DNA of 6,880 nucleotides. It comes from Oscillospiraceae bacterium. Lineage in GTDB: Bacteria; Bacillota; Clostridia; Oscillospirales; Acutalibacteraceae. Made by a program: the position numbers and the translations under genes. Of the stretch, positions 1-4,754 are shown piece after piece. The DNA lies in contig DNGF01000257.1 of the NCBI GenBank assembly GCA_003486665.1, forward strand, positions 1 to 6,880, read 5' to 3'. A model generated the notes under the pieces. The model was not told the DNA's origin. It did not search any database and saw only the letters and a program-made list of their open reading frames with translations. Each line of letters starts with the position of its first letter. The first letter of the stretch is position 1.

Positions 1-2
1 GA

Positions 3-131
3 AACGAATGGATGATAAATCAATCAGACTATGTTATAACATATATTGAACACGACTTTGGCGGTGCAGCTAAATTTGCAAATCGTGCACGTCAAAAAAA
101 TAAAAATGTTATTAACTTGTACAAATTATAA
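3..131 (+). CDS. C-terminal end of a SLOG-domain (DUF1273/YpsA-like) protein, cut by the window edge
   Basis: Only the last 42 residues are present; the reading frame is open from base 3 and stops with TAA at 129-131. The visible residues contain SDYVITYIEHDFGGAA followed by a basic stretch (RARQKNK) and NVINL. This matches the end of the Rossmann-like SLOG fold in DUF1273/YpsA proteins as I remember it: a 'nobody claims it / hand it over' strand (SD-hydrophobic-YV), a GGA nucleotide-binding-type turn, then a helix and a final strand ending in VINL. SLOG proteins are thought to bind nucleotides or nucleotide-derived ligands; the substrate of this one cannot be told from the fragment. It converges on uraA, with a shared terminator hairpin 15 bases beyond its stop. 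The start and upstream domains lie outside the window. Family call is by motif recall, not a search. Confidence 0.7.
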   Translation, partial: NEWMINQSDYVITYIEHDFGGAAKFANRARQKNKNVINLYKL

Positions 132-141
132 TATAAACACA

Positions 142-180
142 AAAACTCCCACCCGTCGGACGAGTGGGAGCAATTTTATA
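142..180. terminator. Bidirectional intrinsic terminator between the SLOG gene and uraA
   Basis: CTCCCAC (146-152) pairs perfectly with GTGGGAG (164-170), and after one C/A mismatch CGTC pairs with GACG around a single-base loop (in practice the tip would open). On the minus strand the hairpin is followed by TTTTTGTGTTT, a good U tract ending the pyrR-uraA transcript. On the plus strand it is followed by CAATTTTATATTT, a weaker U-rich tail that could end the SLOG transcript. Confidence 0.85.
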
Positions 181-190
181 TTTGCTTGGC

Positions 191-1576
191 TTATGCCTTC
201 TGGCTCTTCTTTGAGAGGATCACATTTGTGATGATGCCGAGGATAAGAGCGCAAGCGATAGATGTAAGCGTTACCTTGCCGAAGTTTACGGTAAGTCCGC
301 CGATGCCGCAGATGAGGATAACCGCTACGACGAAGAGGTTCTTGTTGTCGTCAAGGTCAACCTGCTGGATCATCTTAAGTCCGCTGACTGCGATGAAGCC
401 GTAGAGCGTGATGCAAACGCCGCCCATTACGCAGTTCGGAATACTTGCAAGGAAGGTTACGAACGGTCCGAAGAAGGAGATAACCATGCACATGATCGCT
501 GTGGTGAGAATCGTTACAACCGAAGCGTTACCGGTGATTGCTACGCAGCCTACCGACTCGCCGTATGTTGTGTTCGGGCAGCCGCCGAAGATTGCGCCGA
601 ACATTGATCCTACGCCGTCACCGAGGAGAGTTCTGTGAAGACCCGGCTCCTTGAGGAGATCCTGCTCAATGATTGAGGAGAGGTTCTTGTGGTCTGCGAT
701 GTGTTCTGCGAATACAACGAATGCAACCGGAACATAAGCGACTGCAACTGTTGCGAGGTACTGACCGTCTATTTCCTTAACACCCTGTGCTGCTCTGAGG
801 AAGGTGAAGTCGGGAACCGCGAAGATCTTAAGGTCATGGAAAACTGTGAAGTCGATAACCTGGAGCGCCGTGTTGTTTGTCTTGATACCGATTACGGTGA
901 AGATCGCCGCTGCTACATATCCGGCAAGGATACCGATGATGAACGGGATGAGCTTTGTCATCTTCTTGCCGTAAACCGAGCAAAGGATGACGGTGAAGAG
1001 CGTTACAAGTCCGCAGATAAGCGCAACATAGGGGCTTGCGGTTGATACGGAAGAAACAACGTCAACGATCTTTCCGTTTTCAACTGTCTGGGTGGTAACC
1101 TCTGTCATAACCTTGCCGAGTGTGAGGTCGCTGACTGCGTTGCCTGCAAGCGACAAGCCGATGATTGAAACCGTGGGTCCGATAACAACGGCAGGCATGA
1201 GCTTGTCTATCCAGTTAACACCTGCAATTTTTACCGCAATTGCGATAACAACATAAACAAGACCTGCGAAAAGCGCACCGATAATGAGTCCGAAGTGTCC
1301 TGCCGCCTCGGATATTGCACCGGCAAAGGCTGCAAGCATGGAGCCGATGAATGCGAACGAAGAACCGAGGAATACGGGGCTTCTGAACTTGGTGAAGAGA
1401 AGATAAACGATTGTGCCGACGCCTGCTCCGAAGAGTGCTGCCGACTGTGACATTCCGTTGCCGACGATTGTCGGAACTGCGATTGTTGCCGCAAGAATGG
1501 CAAGGACTTGCTGGAAGCCGAATACGATCAACTGACCGAATTTCGGTTTGTCTTTGACATTGTAGGTGAGTTTCAT
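191..1576 (-). CDS. uraA: Uracil permease (NCS2/UraA-PyrP family nucleobase:cation symporter)
   Basis: A 461-residue, strongly hydrophobic protein with the layout of the 14-helix NCS2 (SLC23-type) family, expected in the cytoplasmic membrane and importing uracil with protons. Visible family signatures include the first-helix FGFQQVLAILAATIAVP (residues 20-35), SPVFLGSSFAF (66-76), the TM8 stretch FVVFAEHIADH (286-296) with Glu291, PGLHRTLLGDG (311-321), and the TM10 motif NTTYGESVG (335-343) with Glu340. Glu291 and Glu340 correspond to the uracil-contacting Glu241 and Glu290 of E. coli UraA by remembered alignment. The start is fixed by GGAGGT at 1584-1589, eight bases before the ATG. It lies 50 bases after pyrR on the same transcript and therefore under the PyrR attenuator. 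Placement with pyrR favours uracil over xanthine as substrate. Length is normal and nothing is broken. Confidence 0.93.
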   Translation of the reverse strand: MKLTYNVKDKPKFGQLIVFGFQQVLAILAATIAVPTIVGNGMSQSAALFGAGVGTIVYLLFTKFRSPVFLGSSFAFIGSMLAAFAGAISEAAGHFGLIIGALFAGLVYVVIAIAVKIAGVNWIDKLMPAVVIGPTVSIIGLSLAGNAVSDLTLGKVMTEVTTQTVENGKIVDVVSSVSTASPYVALICGLVTLFTVILCSVYGKKMTKLIPFIIGILAGYVAAAIFTVIGIKTNNTALQVIDFTVFHDLKIFAVPDFTFLRAAQGVKEIDGQYLATVAVAYVPVAFVVFAEHIADHKNLSSIIEQDLLKEPGLHRTLLGDGVGSMFGAIFGGCPNTTYGESVGCVAITGNASVVTILTTAIMCMVISFFGPFVTFLASIPNCVMGGVCITLYGFIAVSGLKMIQQVDLDDNKNLFVVAVILICGIGGLTVNFGKVTLTSIACALILGIITNVILSKKSQKA

Positions 1577-1583
1577 TTGATGT

Positions 1584-1589
1584 ACCTCC
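1584..1589 (-). promoter_or_regulatory. Ribosome binding site of uraA
   Basis: The minus strand reads CGGAGGTACATCA before the ATG, a full GGAGGT Shine-Dalgarno sequence with good spacing, giving uraA independent translation initiation after pyrR. Confidence 0.85.
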
Positions 1590-1626
1590 GTTGTTTTTTA
1601 TTTCAAACACATCCGTGTTTAAATCC

Positions 1627-2157
1627 TTAGTCTGTAAGCAGGTCAACGCCTGTTTCACCGTCAAGGCAGGCAATCTTTACCGAAACGGTTTCGTTTCTCG
1701 ATGTCGGTATGCTTTTGCCGATGTAGTCCGCCTTAAACGGAAGCTCACGATGTCCTCTGTCGATGAGAACCGCAAGCTGAATTTGTGACGGTCTGCCCAT
1801 TGTGAAAATCGCTTCGATCGCCGCGCGAACCGTTCTGCCCGTGTATATTACGTCATCAACAAGTACAATTTTTTTGTCGGTGACATCGAACTCGTTGTTT
1901 TCGGCATTATAGATTGGCGCATCGCTCTCTTTTGTCAGATCATCGCGATAAAAATGAATGTCCAGAGTTTGGAACGGAACGTCAACTCCCTCAATCTTTA
2001 TTATGTTATCGTGAATCATTTGACCGAGATAAATGCCTCTGCGCTTTATTCCGACAAGCACAATATTCTGTGTGCCCTTATTTTTTTCGACTATTTCGTG
2101 TGAGATTCTCATTACCGCTCTGCCGAGAGCCGCTTCGTCCATGATTTTCTTATTCAT
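1627..2157 (-). CDS. pyrR: PyrR: bifunctional pyr operon RNA-binding attenuator / uracil phosphoribosyltransferase
   Basis: A 176-residue type I phosphoribosyltransferase-fold protein. The PRPP-binding signature VLVDDVIYTGRT is at residues 98-109, the usual PyrR form of the loop. Other PyrR features are LVGIKRRG (34-41), a flexible segment at 68-80 (HFYRDDLTKESDA) and AVLIDRGHRELP (129-140), which I recall as part of the conserved basic RNA-binding surface. In this family UMP or UTP promotes binding to leader RNA and causes termination, and the protein also converts uracil plus PRPP to UMP. I chose the ATG at 2157 because GGAGG sits five bases upstream; the in-frame ATG at 2202 lies inside the leader terminator stem and has no ribosome site. 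It is the first gene of a pyrR-uraA operon and is itself controlled by the attenuator. Length is typical. Confidence 0.95.
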   Translation of the reverse strand: MNKKIMDEAALGRAVMRISHEIVEKNKGTQNIVLVGIKRRGIYLGQMIHDNIIKIEGVDVPFQTLDIHFYRDDLTKESDAPIYNAENNEFDVTDKKIVLVDDVIYTGRTVRAAIEAIFTMGRPSQIQLAVLIDRGHRELPFKADYIGKSIPTSRNETVSVKIACLDGETGVDLLTD

Positions 2158-2162
2158 ACGAG

Positions 2163-2168
2163 CCTCCG
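2163..2168 (-). promoter_or_regulatory. Ribosome binding site deciding the pyrR start
   Basis: The minus strand reads CGGAGGCTCGT then ATG. GGAGG is five bases from the ATG at 2157 and directly follows the U tract of the leader terminator, so it is transcribed only when the terminator is bypassed. It rules out the upstream ATG at 2202. Confidence 0.85.
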
Positions 2169-2206
2169 AAAAAAGAAAATGTCTTGTCGCACAGCGCAAC
2201 AAGACA
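2169..2206 (-). terminator. Attenuator terminator in the pyrR-uraA leader
   Basis: On the minus strand TGTCTTGTTGC (2206-2196) pairs with GCGACAAGACA (2190-2180), an 11-bp stem with a single G-U pair and a five-base loop, followed directly by TTTTCTTTTTT. This is a strong intrinsic terminator placed before the first gene of the operon, as expected for transcription attenuation. Its 5' arm can instead pair with the 3' side of the PyrR-binding hairpin (see the leader entry). Confidence 0.92.
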
Positions 2207-2289
2207 TAAAATTACACAACAATATATGCAGACCCAGCTCTGCTTCATGTAAAATCTTGTCGGCATCTCTGTACCGCTCTTAAAGAGTT
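2169..2289 (-). promoter_or_regulatory. PyrR attenuator leader: binding hairpin, antiterminator and terminator
   Basis: The leader RNA holds GGUA-CAGAGA-UGCC (2275-2262): a four-base-pair upper stem (with one U-G pair) closing a CAGAGA hexaloop, matching the CNGNGA loop of known PyrR binding sites. A lower stem UCUU (2286-2283) with AAGA (2258-2255) is separated by a purine-rich internal loop (UAAGAGC), also the known architecture. The antiterminator is visible too: CGACAAGA (2262-2255), the 3' flank of the binding hairpin, can pair over eight bases with UCUUGUUG (2204-2197) in the terminator's 5' arm. Thus PyrR-UMP stabilising the first hairpin frees the terminator; without PyrR the antiterminator blocks it. 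A third small hairpin, GCAGA/UCUGC (2243-2228), sits between them. Family knowledge comes from Bacillus pyr operons; the pairings were read directly from this sequence. Confidence 0.9.
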
Positions 2290-2295
2290 CGACTT

Positions 2296-2324
2296 ATTCT
2301 ATAACAAATCCGTTCGTTTGTCAA
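2296..2324 (-). promoter_or_regulatory. Promoter of the pyrR-uraA operon
   Basis: The -35 hexamer TTGACA (2324-2319) is a perfect consensus; the -10 TAGAAT (2301-2296) matches at five of six positions, with exactly 17 bases between. The predicted start near 2289 puts the whole PyrR-binding hairpin at the 5' end of the transcript, consistent with attenuation rather than a DNA-binding repressor being the main control. Confidence 0.88.
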
Positions 2325-2361
2325 TCGTTTATTTAAAAATTGTTCACATTTTATGATTTAT

Positions 2362-2399
2362 ACAAAAAATATGACCCTGAACAATTCATTCAAGGTCAT
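2362..2399 (-). terminator. Terminator of the exonuclease gene, overlapping its stop codon
   Basis: ATGACC (2371-2376) pairs with GGTCAT (2394-2399), and after a C/A mismatch TGAA pairs with TTCA around a seven-base loop. On the minus strand the stem is followed by ATTTTTTGTAT. The gene's TGA (2388-2386) falls inside the hairpin, so the last codons form part of the stem. This separates the exonuclease transcript from the pyrR promoter just downstream. Confidence 0.8.
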
Positions 2400-3261
2400 T
2401 TTGTATAAGCGCGGACGGTTCATCATCTTTAATAAGCGTAACGGTCTTTCTTGTGTCCAAACAATCATAGTATTTTTTGAAGCGGACCGCAACGCGCACT
2501 TTCTTTTCGCACTGCGGACAAACATATGTTGCCCTAAAATACTGGTTGGAATATCTCCAATTTTTTATAAGTCTTCCTTTAACTCCGCACTCCTCGCAGG
2601 TATAGCTGAGTAAGCTTTTATCCACAAGCGGACTGTTAATACTGCTGATTGCGTGAGGTTTAAAAAAGAGCTTTTCATAAAACGACTTATCGCACGGCTG
2701 AATATATTTTTTAAAATCCTCCGAATACACTCTTCTGAAACACTCGGCGGTAAGCAGACTGTCATCCAGCGCACGGTGATGAGAAAAGCTGTTCGGATCC
2801 ATTCCGACTGCTTCTGCCGCATTAAAAAGTCCGAGCTGTTTATCAACGGGTATATCTTTTTTTATCTGAAAATACCGCTGAGCATCGGTATAATTTCTCA
2901 TAAACGGAACTGTACTTTTGCCTGTTAAGAAACGGAAGTTCTCAATAATAACACGGATATCGCTGTTGCCCCATGTGAGAATAACGCTTTCGTCCGTTCC
3001 GATCCAGTTCTCAAACTTTTTCATGACCGACTCAAAGGGTTCACCGTTTTTTACATCGTCATTTGTAATATGCGTCAGTCTTTTTATGTTGCTGCGTATT
3101 TTCTTTCCTATTCTTGATTTAACAAAACAGGAAAAGCGGCCGATCTCTTCAAGCCTGTCGTTGAGCATAACCGCACCGACTTCAATAATCTCGTTCATAA
3201 AGCTCTTGGTACGGTGAACATAGGCGTTGTTCCACTCAAGATCCATTATAATATAATGCAT
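2386..3261 (-). CDS. DEDDh 3'-5' exonuclease (ERI-1/KapD-like) with C-terminal zinc ribbon
   Basis: A 291-residue protein with two parts. Residues 3-185 form an RNase T/DnaQ-type exonuclease: ExoI DLEW (Asp7, Glu9), ExoII in LTWGNSDIRVI (Asp101), and ExoIII HHRALDDS with His162 and Asp167 spaced as in the DEDDh class. All five catalytic residues are present, so metal-dependent 3'-5' cleavage of single-stranded RNA or DNA ends is expected. Residues 220-268 carry CxxC (Cys222, Cys225) and CxxC (Cys248, Cys251), a zinc ribbon flanked by basic and aromatic residues that probably grips nucleic acid. The wording of the N-terminus (YIIMDLEWNN...NEIIEVGAV) resembles the ERI-1/3'hExo subgroup more than replicative DnaQ. 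I chose the ATG at 3261 because AGGAG sits five bases upstream; the ATG at 3276 overlaps that site. It appears to be a single-gene unit with its own promoter and terminator. The natural substrate is unknown. Confidence 0.88.
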   Translation of the reverse strand: MHYIIMDLEWNNAYVHRTKSFMNEIIEVGAVMLNDRLEEIGRFSCFVKSRIGKKIRSNIKRLTHITNDDVKNGEPFESVMKKFENWIGTDESVILTWGNSDIRVIIENFRFLTGKSTVPFMRNYTDAQRYFQIKKDIPVDKQLGLFNAAEAVGMDPNSFSHHRALDDSLLTAECFRRVYSEDFKKYIQPCDKSFYEKLFFKPHAISSINSPLVDKSLLSYTCEECGVKGRLIKNWRYSNQYFRATYVCPQCEKKVRVAVRFKKYYDCLDTRKTVTLIKDDEPSALIQNDLE

Positions 3262-3266
3262 TGCTT

Positions 3267-3271
3267 CTCCT
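3267..3271 (-). promoter_or_regulatory. Ribosome binding site deciding the exonuclease start
   Basis: The minus strand reads AAAGGAGAAGCA then ATG at 3261. The AGGAG lies within the five-codon extension that would begin at 3276, making the downstream ATG the better start. Confidence 0.75.
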
Positions 3272-3334
3272 TTCATCTTCCCGCAAGGTATCCGCCGAGT
3301 ACCGGAATTTCAACCGTCGGCAATTACCCTATTA

Positions 3335-3363
3335 AGTATAACTCATAACCGATCATATTGCAA
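3335..3363 (-). promoter_or_regulatory. Probable promoter of the exonuclease gene
   Basis: TTGCAA (3363-3358) and TATACT (3340-3335) are separated by 17 bases on the minus strand, about 70 bases before the start codon. The -35 matches consensus at four of six positions and the -10 at five of six. It is divergent from the tRNA promoter in the same 180-base intergenic stretch. Confidence 0.6.
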
Positions 3364-3401
3364 GGCAAAAGCAAATGATTATTGAACTTTAAATAAAACT
3401 C

Positions 3402-3430
3402 TTTACAAAAGGATAAAAGTATGATAAAAT
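3402..3430 (+). promoter_or_regulatory. Promoter of the tRNA-Val gene
   Basis: TTTACA (3402-3407) and TAAAAT (3425-3430) are spaced by exactly 17 bases, each matching consensus at five of six positions. Transcription would start near 3437, only about five bases before the mature tRNA 5' end, typical of a stand-alone tRNA gene. Confidence 0.8.
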
Positions 3431-3441
3431 ACTCATGTTTT

Positions 3442-3518
3442 GAGGGTGTAGCTCAGTTGGTTAGAGTACTTGCTTGACATGCAAGGGGTCGATGGTTCAA
3501 ATCCATTCATCCTCACCA
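3442..3518 (+). tRNA. tRNA-Val (anticodon GAC)
   Basis: A 77-nt cloverleaf. The acceptor stem GAGGGTG (3442-3448) pairs with CATCCTC (3508-3514) with one G-U pair, followed by discriminator A and an encoded CCA (3516-3518). The D stem is GCTC/GAGT with loop AGTTGGTTA. The anticodon stem CTTGC/GCAAG encloses TTGACAT, giving anticodon GAC at 3476-3478 after the invariant T33. The T arm is GATGG-TTCAAAT-CCATT with the conserved TTC-A. GAC reads valine codons GUC and GUU. The gene stands alone with its own promoter and terminator. Wobble pairs close both the D and T stems, but nothing suggests loss of function. Confidence 0.96.
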
Positions 3519-3520
3519 GG

Positions 3521-3550
3521 AAAGTCCTGTTCTTCGGAACGGGACTTTTT
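3521..3550 (+). terminator. Terminator of tRNA-Val, UUCG tetraloop
   Basis: AAGTCCTGTTC (3522-3532) pairs with GAACGGGACTT (3537-3547) over 11 bp with one wobble pair, capped by the extra-stable TTCG loop and ending in TTTTT. It begins three bases after the tRNA CCA end. Confidence 0.93.
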
Positions 3551-3598
3551 AACTAAACCTGCCCGGACGTTTAATCCGCACCATCAGGCGATTTATTA

Positions 3599-3607
3599 TG
3601 ATATAAT
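3599..3607 (+). promoter_or_regulatory. Extended -10 promoter of the glycosyltransferase gene
   Basis: TG-A-TATAAT is a perfect extended -10 element; no good -35 lies 16-18 bases upstream. The expected start near 3613-3614 gives a leader of only about 14 bases, beginning just before the CGGAGG ribosome site (3615-3620). The tRNA terminator lies upstream, so the gene likely depends on this promoter. Confidence 0.65.
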
Positions 3608-3627
3608 ACTTACCCGGAGGTGACCGA

Positions 3628-4317
3628 ATGATTCCAAAGAAAATTCACTACTGCTGGTTCGGCGGCGGAGAAAAGCCGAAATCTGTAAGAAAATGTATTG
3701 CGAGTTGGAAAAAATTTTGTCCCGATTATGAAATAATTGAATGGAATGAAAACAACTACGATGTCAATTCGACCGGCTATACGGCAATGTGTGCCAAAGA
3801 GCATAAATATGCTTTTTTAAGCGACTATGCGCGCCTTGCCATAATTGAAGAAAACGGCGGAATATATTTTGACACTGACGTTGAGCTCGTTAAGAATATT
3901 GACTTTCTTCTTGAAAATGAAGCATTTTTCGGTCTTGAAAATCCCGATTATGTTGCAACGGGACTTGGATTCGGTTCCGTCGCTCACGGGAAAGCAATCA
4001 CGGCAATGCTGAAAGAATATGAGCCGTATCTCGATGGAAAAAGCGGAACAGTTACCTGCCCTCGGCTCAATACGGACGCTCTGCTTCGTCATGGGCTGAA
4101 GCTTGACGGAAAAATGCAAACAGTTGCCGACGCACTTATTTTGCCGAGCGATTACATGAACCCGTACGGAAGCAATACGGGCATTATGAGCAAAACAGAA
4201 AACACCATCTCGATTCATTGGTACTCCGGAAGCTGGATGTCGCCGTCGCAGCGTATCAAATCCAAATTTACAAAACCGATCCACAGACTTTTCGGAATTG
4301 ATTTTTTAAAGAAATAA
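3628..4317 (+). CDS. GT32-type (DXD sugar-binding) glycosyltransferase
   Basis: A 229-residue protein that starts IPKKIHYCWFGG (residues 2-13), the typical opening of the glycosyltransferase sugar-binding DXD family (Gly_transf_sug, OCH1/capsule type). The core SDYARLAIIEENGG (65-78) leads into YFDTDVEL (80-87), where the Asp82-Thr-Asp84 DXD motif binds the divalent metal and sugar nucleotide. HWYSGSW (197-203) near the end is the usual late His-Trp motif. No signal peptide or membrane segment is evident, so it probably acts at the cytoplasmic side in building a surface glycan such as capsule, exopolysaccharide or a teichoic/lipid-linked sugar; donor and acceptor cannot be predicted. The start follows CGGAGG by seven bases. 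It is an orphan: no other glycan genes, flippase or polymerase are nearby. It is full length for the family. Confidence 0.88.
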   Translation: MIPKKIHYCWFGGGEKPKSVRKCIASWKKFCPDYEIIEWNENNYDVNSTGYTAMCAKEHKYAFLSDYARLAIIEENGGIYFDTDVELVKNIDFLLENEAFFGLENPDYVATGLGFGSVAHGKAITAMLKEYEPYLDGKSGTVTCPRLNTDALLRHGLKLDGKMQTVADALILPSDYMNPYGSNTGIMSKTENTISIHWYSGSWMSPSQRIKSKFTKPIHRLFGIDFLKK

Positions 4318-4320
4318 AAT

Positions 4321-4365
4321 ATGGGACTGTCACTGAAAAAATCAGGGCAGTCCCATTTAATATTA
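4321..4365. terminator. Bidirectional terminator between the glycosyltransferase and the Cys-rich protein gene
   Basis: ATGGGACTG (4321-4329) pairs perfectly with CAGTCCCAT (4348-4356); within it CTGA pairs with TCAG around an A-rich loop. The plus side continues TTTAATATTATTT and the minus side ATTTTATTTCTTT, so both convergent genes can use it. It starts three bases after the glycosyltransferase stop codon. Confidence 0.85.
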
Positions 4366-4695
4366 TTTAAGCATTTTCAATATTCTTTCGCAGGCGGCAC
4401 ACGCCGGACAATCACAATACTTTGCTCCGGAAACCTTCAGCTCCTTCGCGTGAGCCAAAAAGCCATCCGCTTTATCTCCGAATAATTCTTTGCACTTCGG
4501 AGAGCTTGCAAAATCAATGAGATCATCAATCGGTTCGATGTCCTCCTCAAGCTCAGCAACAAGCTTTTTCGTTTCTTCTTTCTCTCTGTCCGTTCCGACT
4601 GCGGCAAGCCAGCTTTCAGCGGCAGCCTTTGCCTCCGGGCAGCTTGTCGGTGCGGCAACAAGAGCCTTAACCTCTGCAATAATTTTCTCGTTCAT
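4363..4695 (-). CDS. Small Cys-rich helical protein of unknown function (often auto-labelled 'Hsp90' in Clostridia)
   Basis: A 110-residue acidic, Ala/Glu/Lys-rich protein. It begins with a helix-like MNEKIIAEVKALVAA, then Cys19, a charged helical stretch (35-52, EKEETKK...ELEED), and IDDLIDFASSP (57-66), Cys68. It ends with a tight cluster CDCPACAACERI: Cys94-x-Cys96-x2-Cys99-x2-Cys102, which could bind zinc or an iron-sulphur cluster. I recall very similar short proteins in gut Clostridia carrying the name 'molecular chaperone Hsp90'; nothing here resembles Hsp90 (no GHKL ATPase motifs and far too short), so that name should not be trusted. GGAGG lies seven bases before the ATG. The gene starts 36 bases after the phosphoesterase stop with no terminator between, so co-transcription is likely, possibly boosted by an internal promoter. 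Real gene with high confidence; function unknown. Confidence 0.85.
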   Translation of the reverse strand: MNEKIIAEVKALVAAPTSCPEAKAAAESWLAAVGTDREKEETKKLVAELEEDIEPIDDLIDFASSPKCKELFGDKADGFLAHAKELKVSGAKYCDCPACAACERILKMLK

Positions 4696-4725
4696 ATGAA
4701 GTCCTCCTTGTTTATTCCATATCGT

Positions 4726-4754
4726 ATTTTATTAATGATATGTTGAAATTACAA
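4726..4754 (-). promoter_or_regulatory. Possible internal promoter for the Cys-rich protein gene
   Basis: TTGTAA (4754-4749) and TAAAAT (4731-4726) are 17 bases apart on the minus strand. The -35 falls in the last codons of the phosphoesterase and the spacer covers its stop codon. It would give a leader of roughly 25 bases before the ATG at 4695. The region is AT-rich, so chance occurrence is possible. Confidence 0.45.

Noticed and set aside
46..231. A 61-codon plus-strand frame crossing the first terminator
   Set aside because: It overlaps the SLOG tail in another frame and reads through a terminator hairpin into the antisense of uraA.
689..1045. A 118-codon plus-strand frame within uraA
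   Set aside because: Antisense shadow of the permease; the composition is odd, with no recognisable motif.
2158..2202. An upstream ATG extending PyrR by 15 residues
   Set aside because: It lies inside the leader terminator stem, has no ribosome site, and the added residues do not resemble PyrR; the ATG at 2157 has GGAGG five bases before it.
3442..3550. tRNA-Val as an attachment site of an integrated element
   Set aside because: No second copy of the tRNA 3' end and no integrase gene is present within the window.
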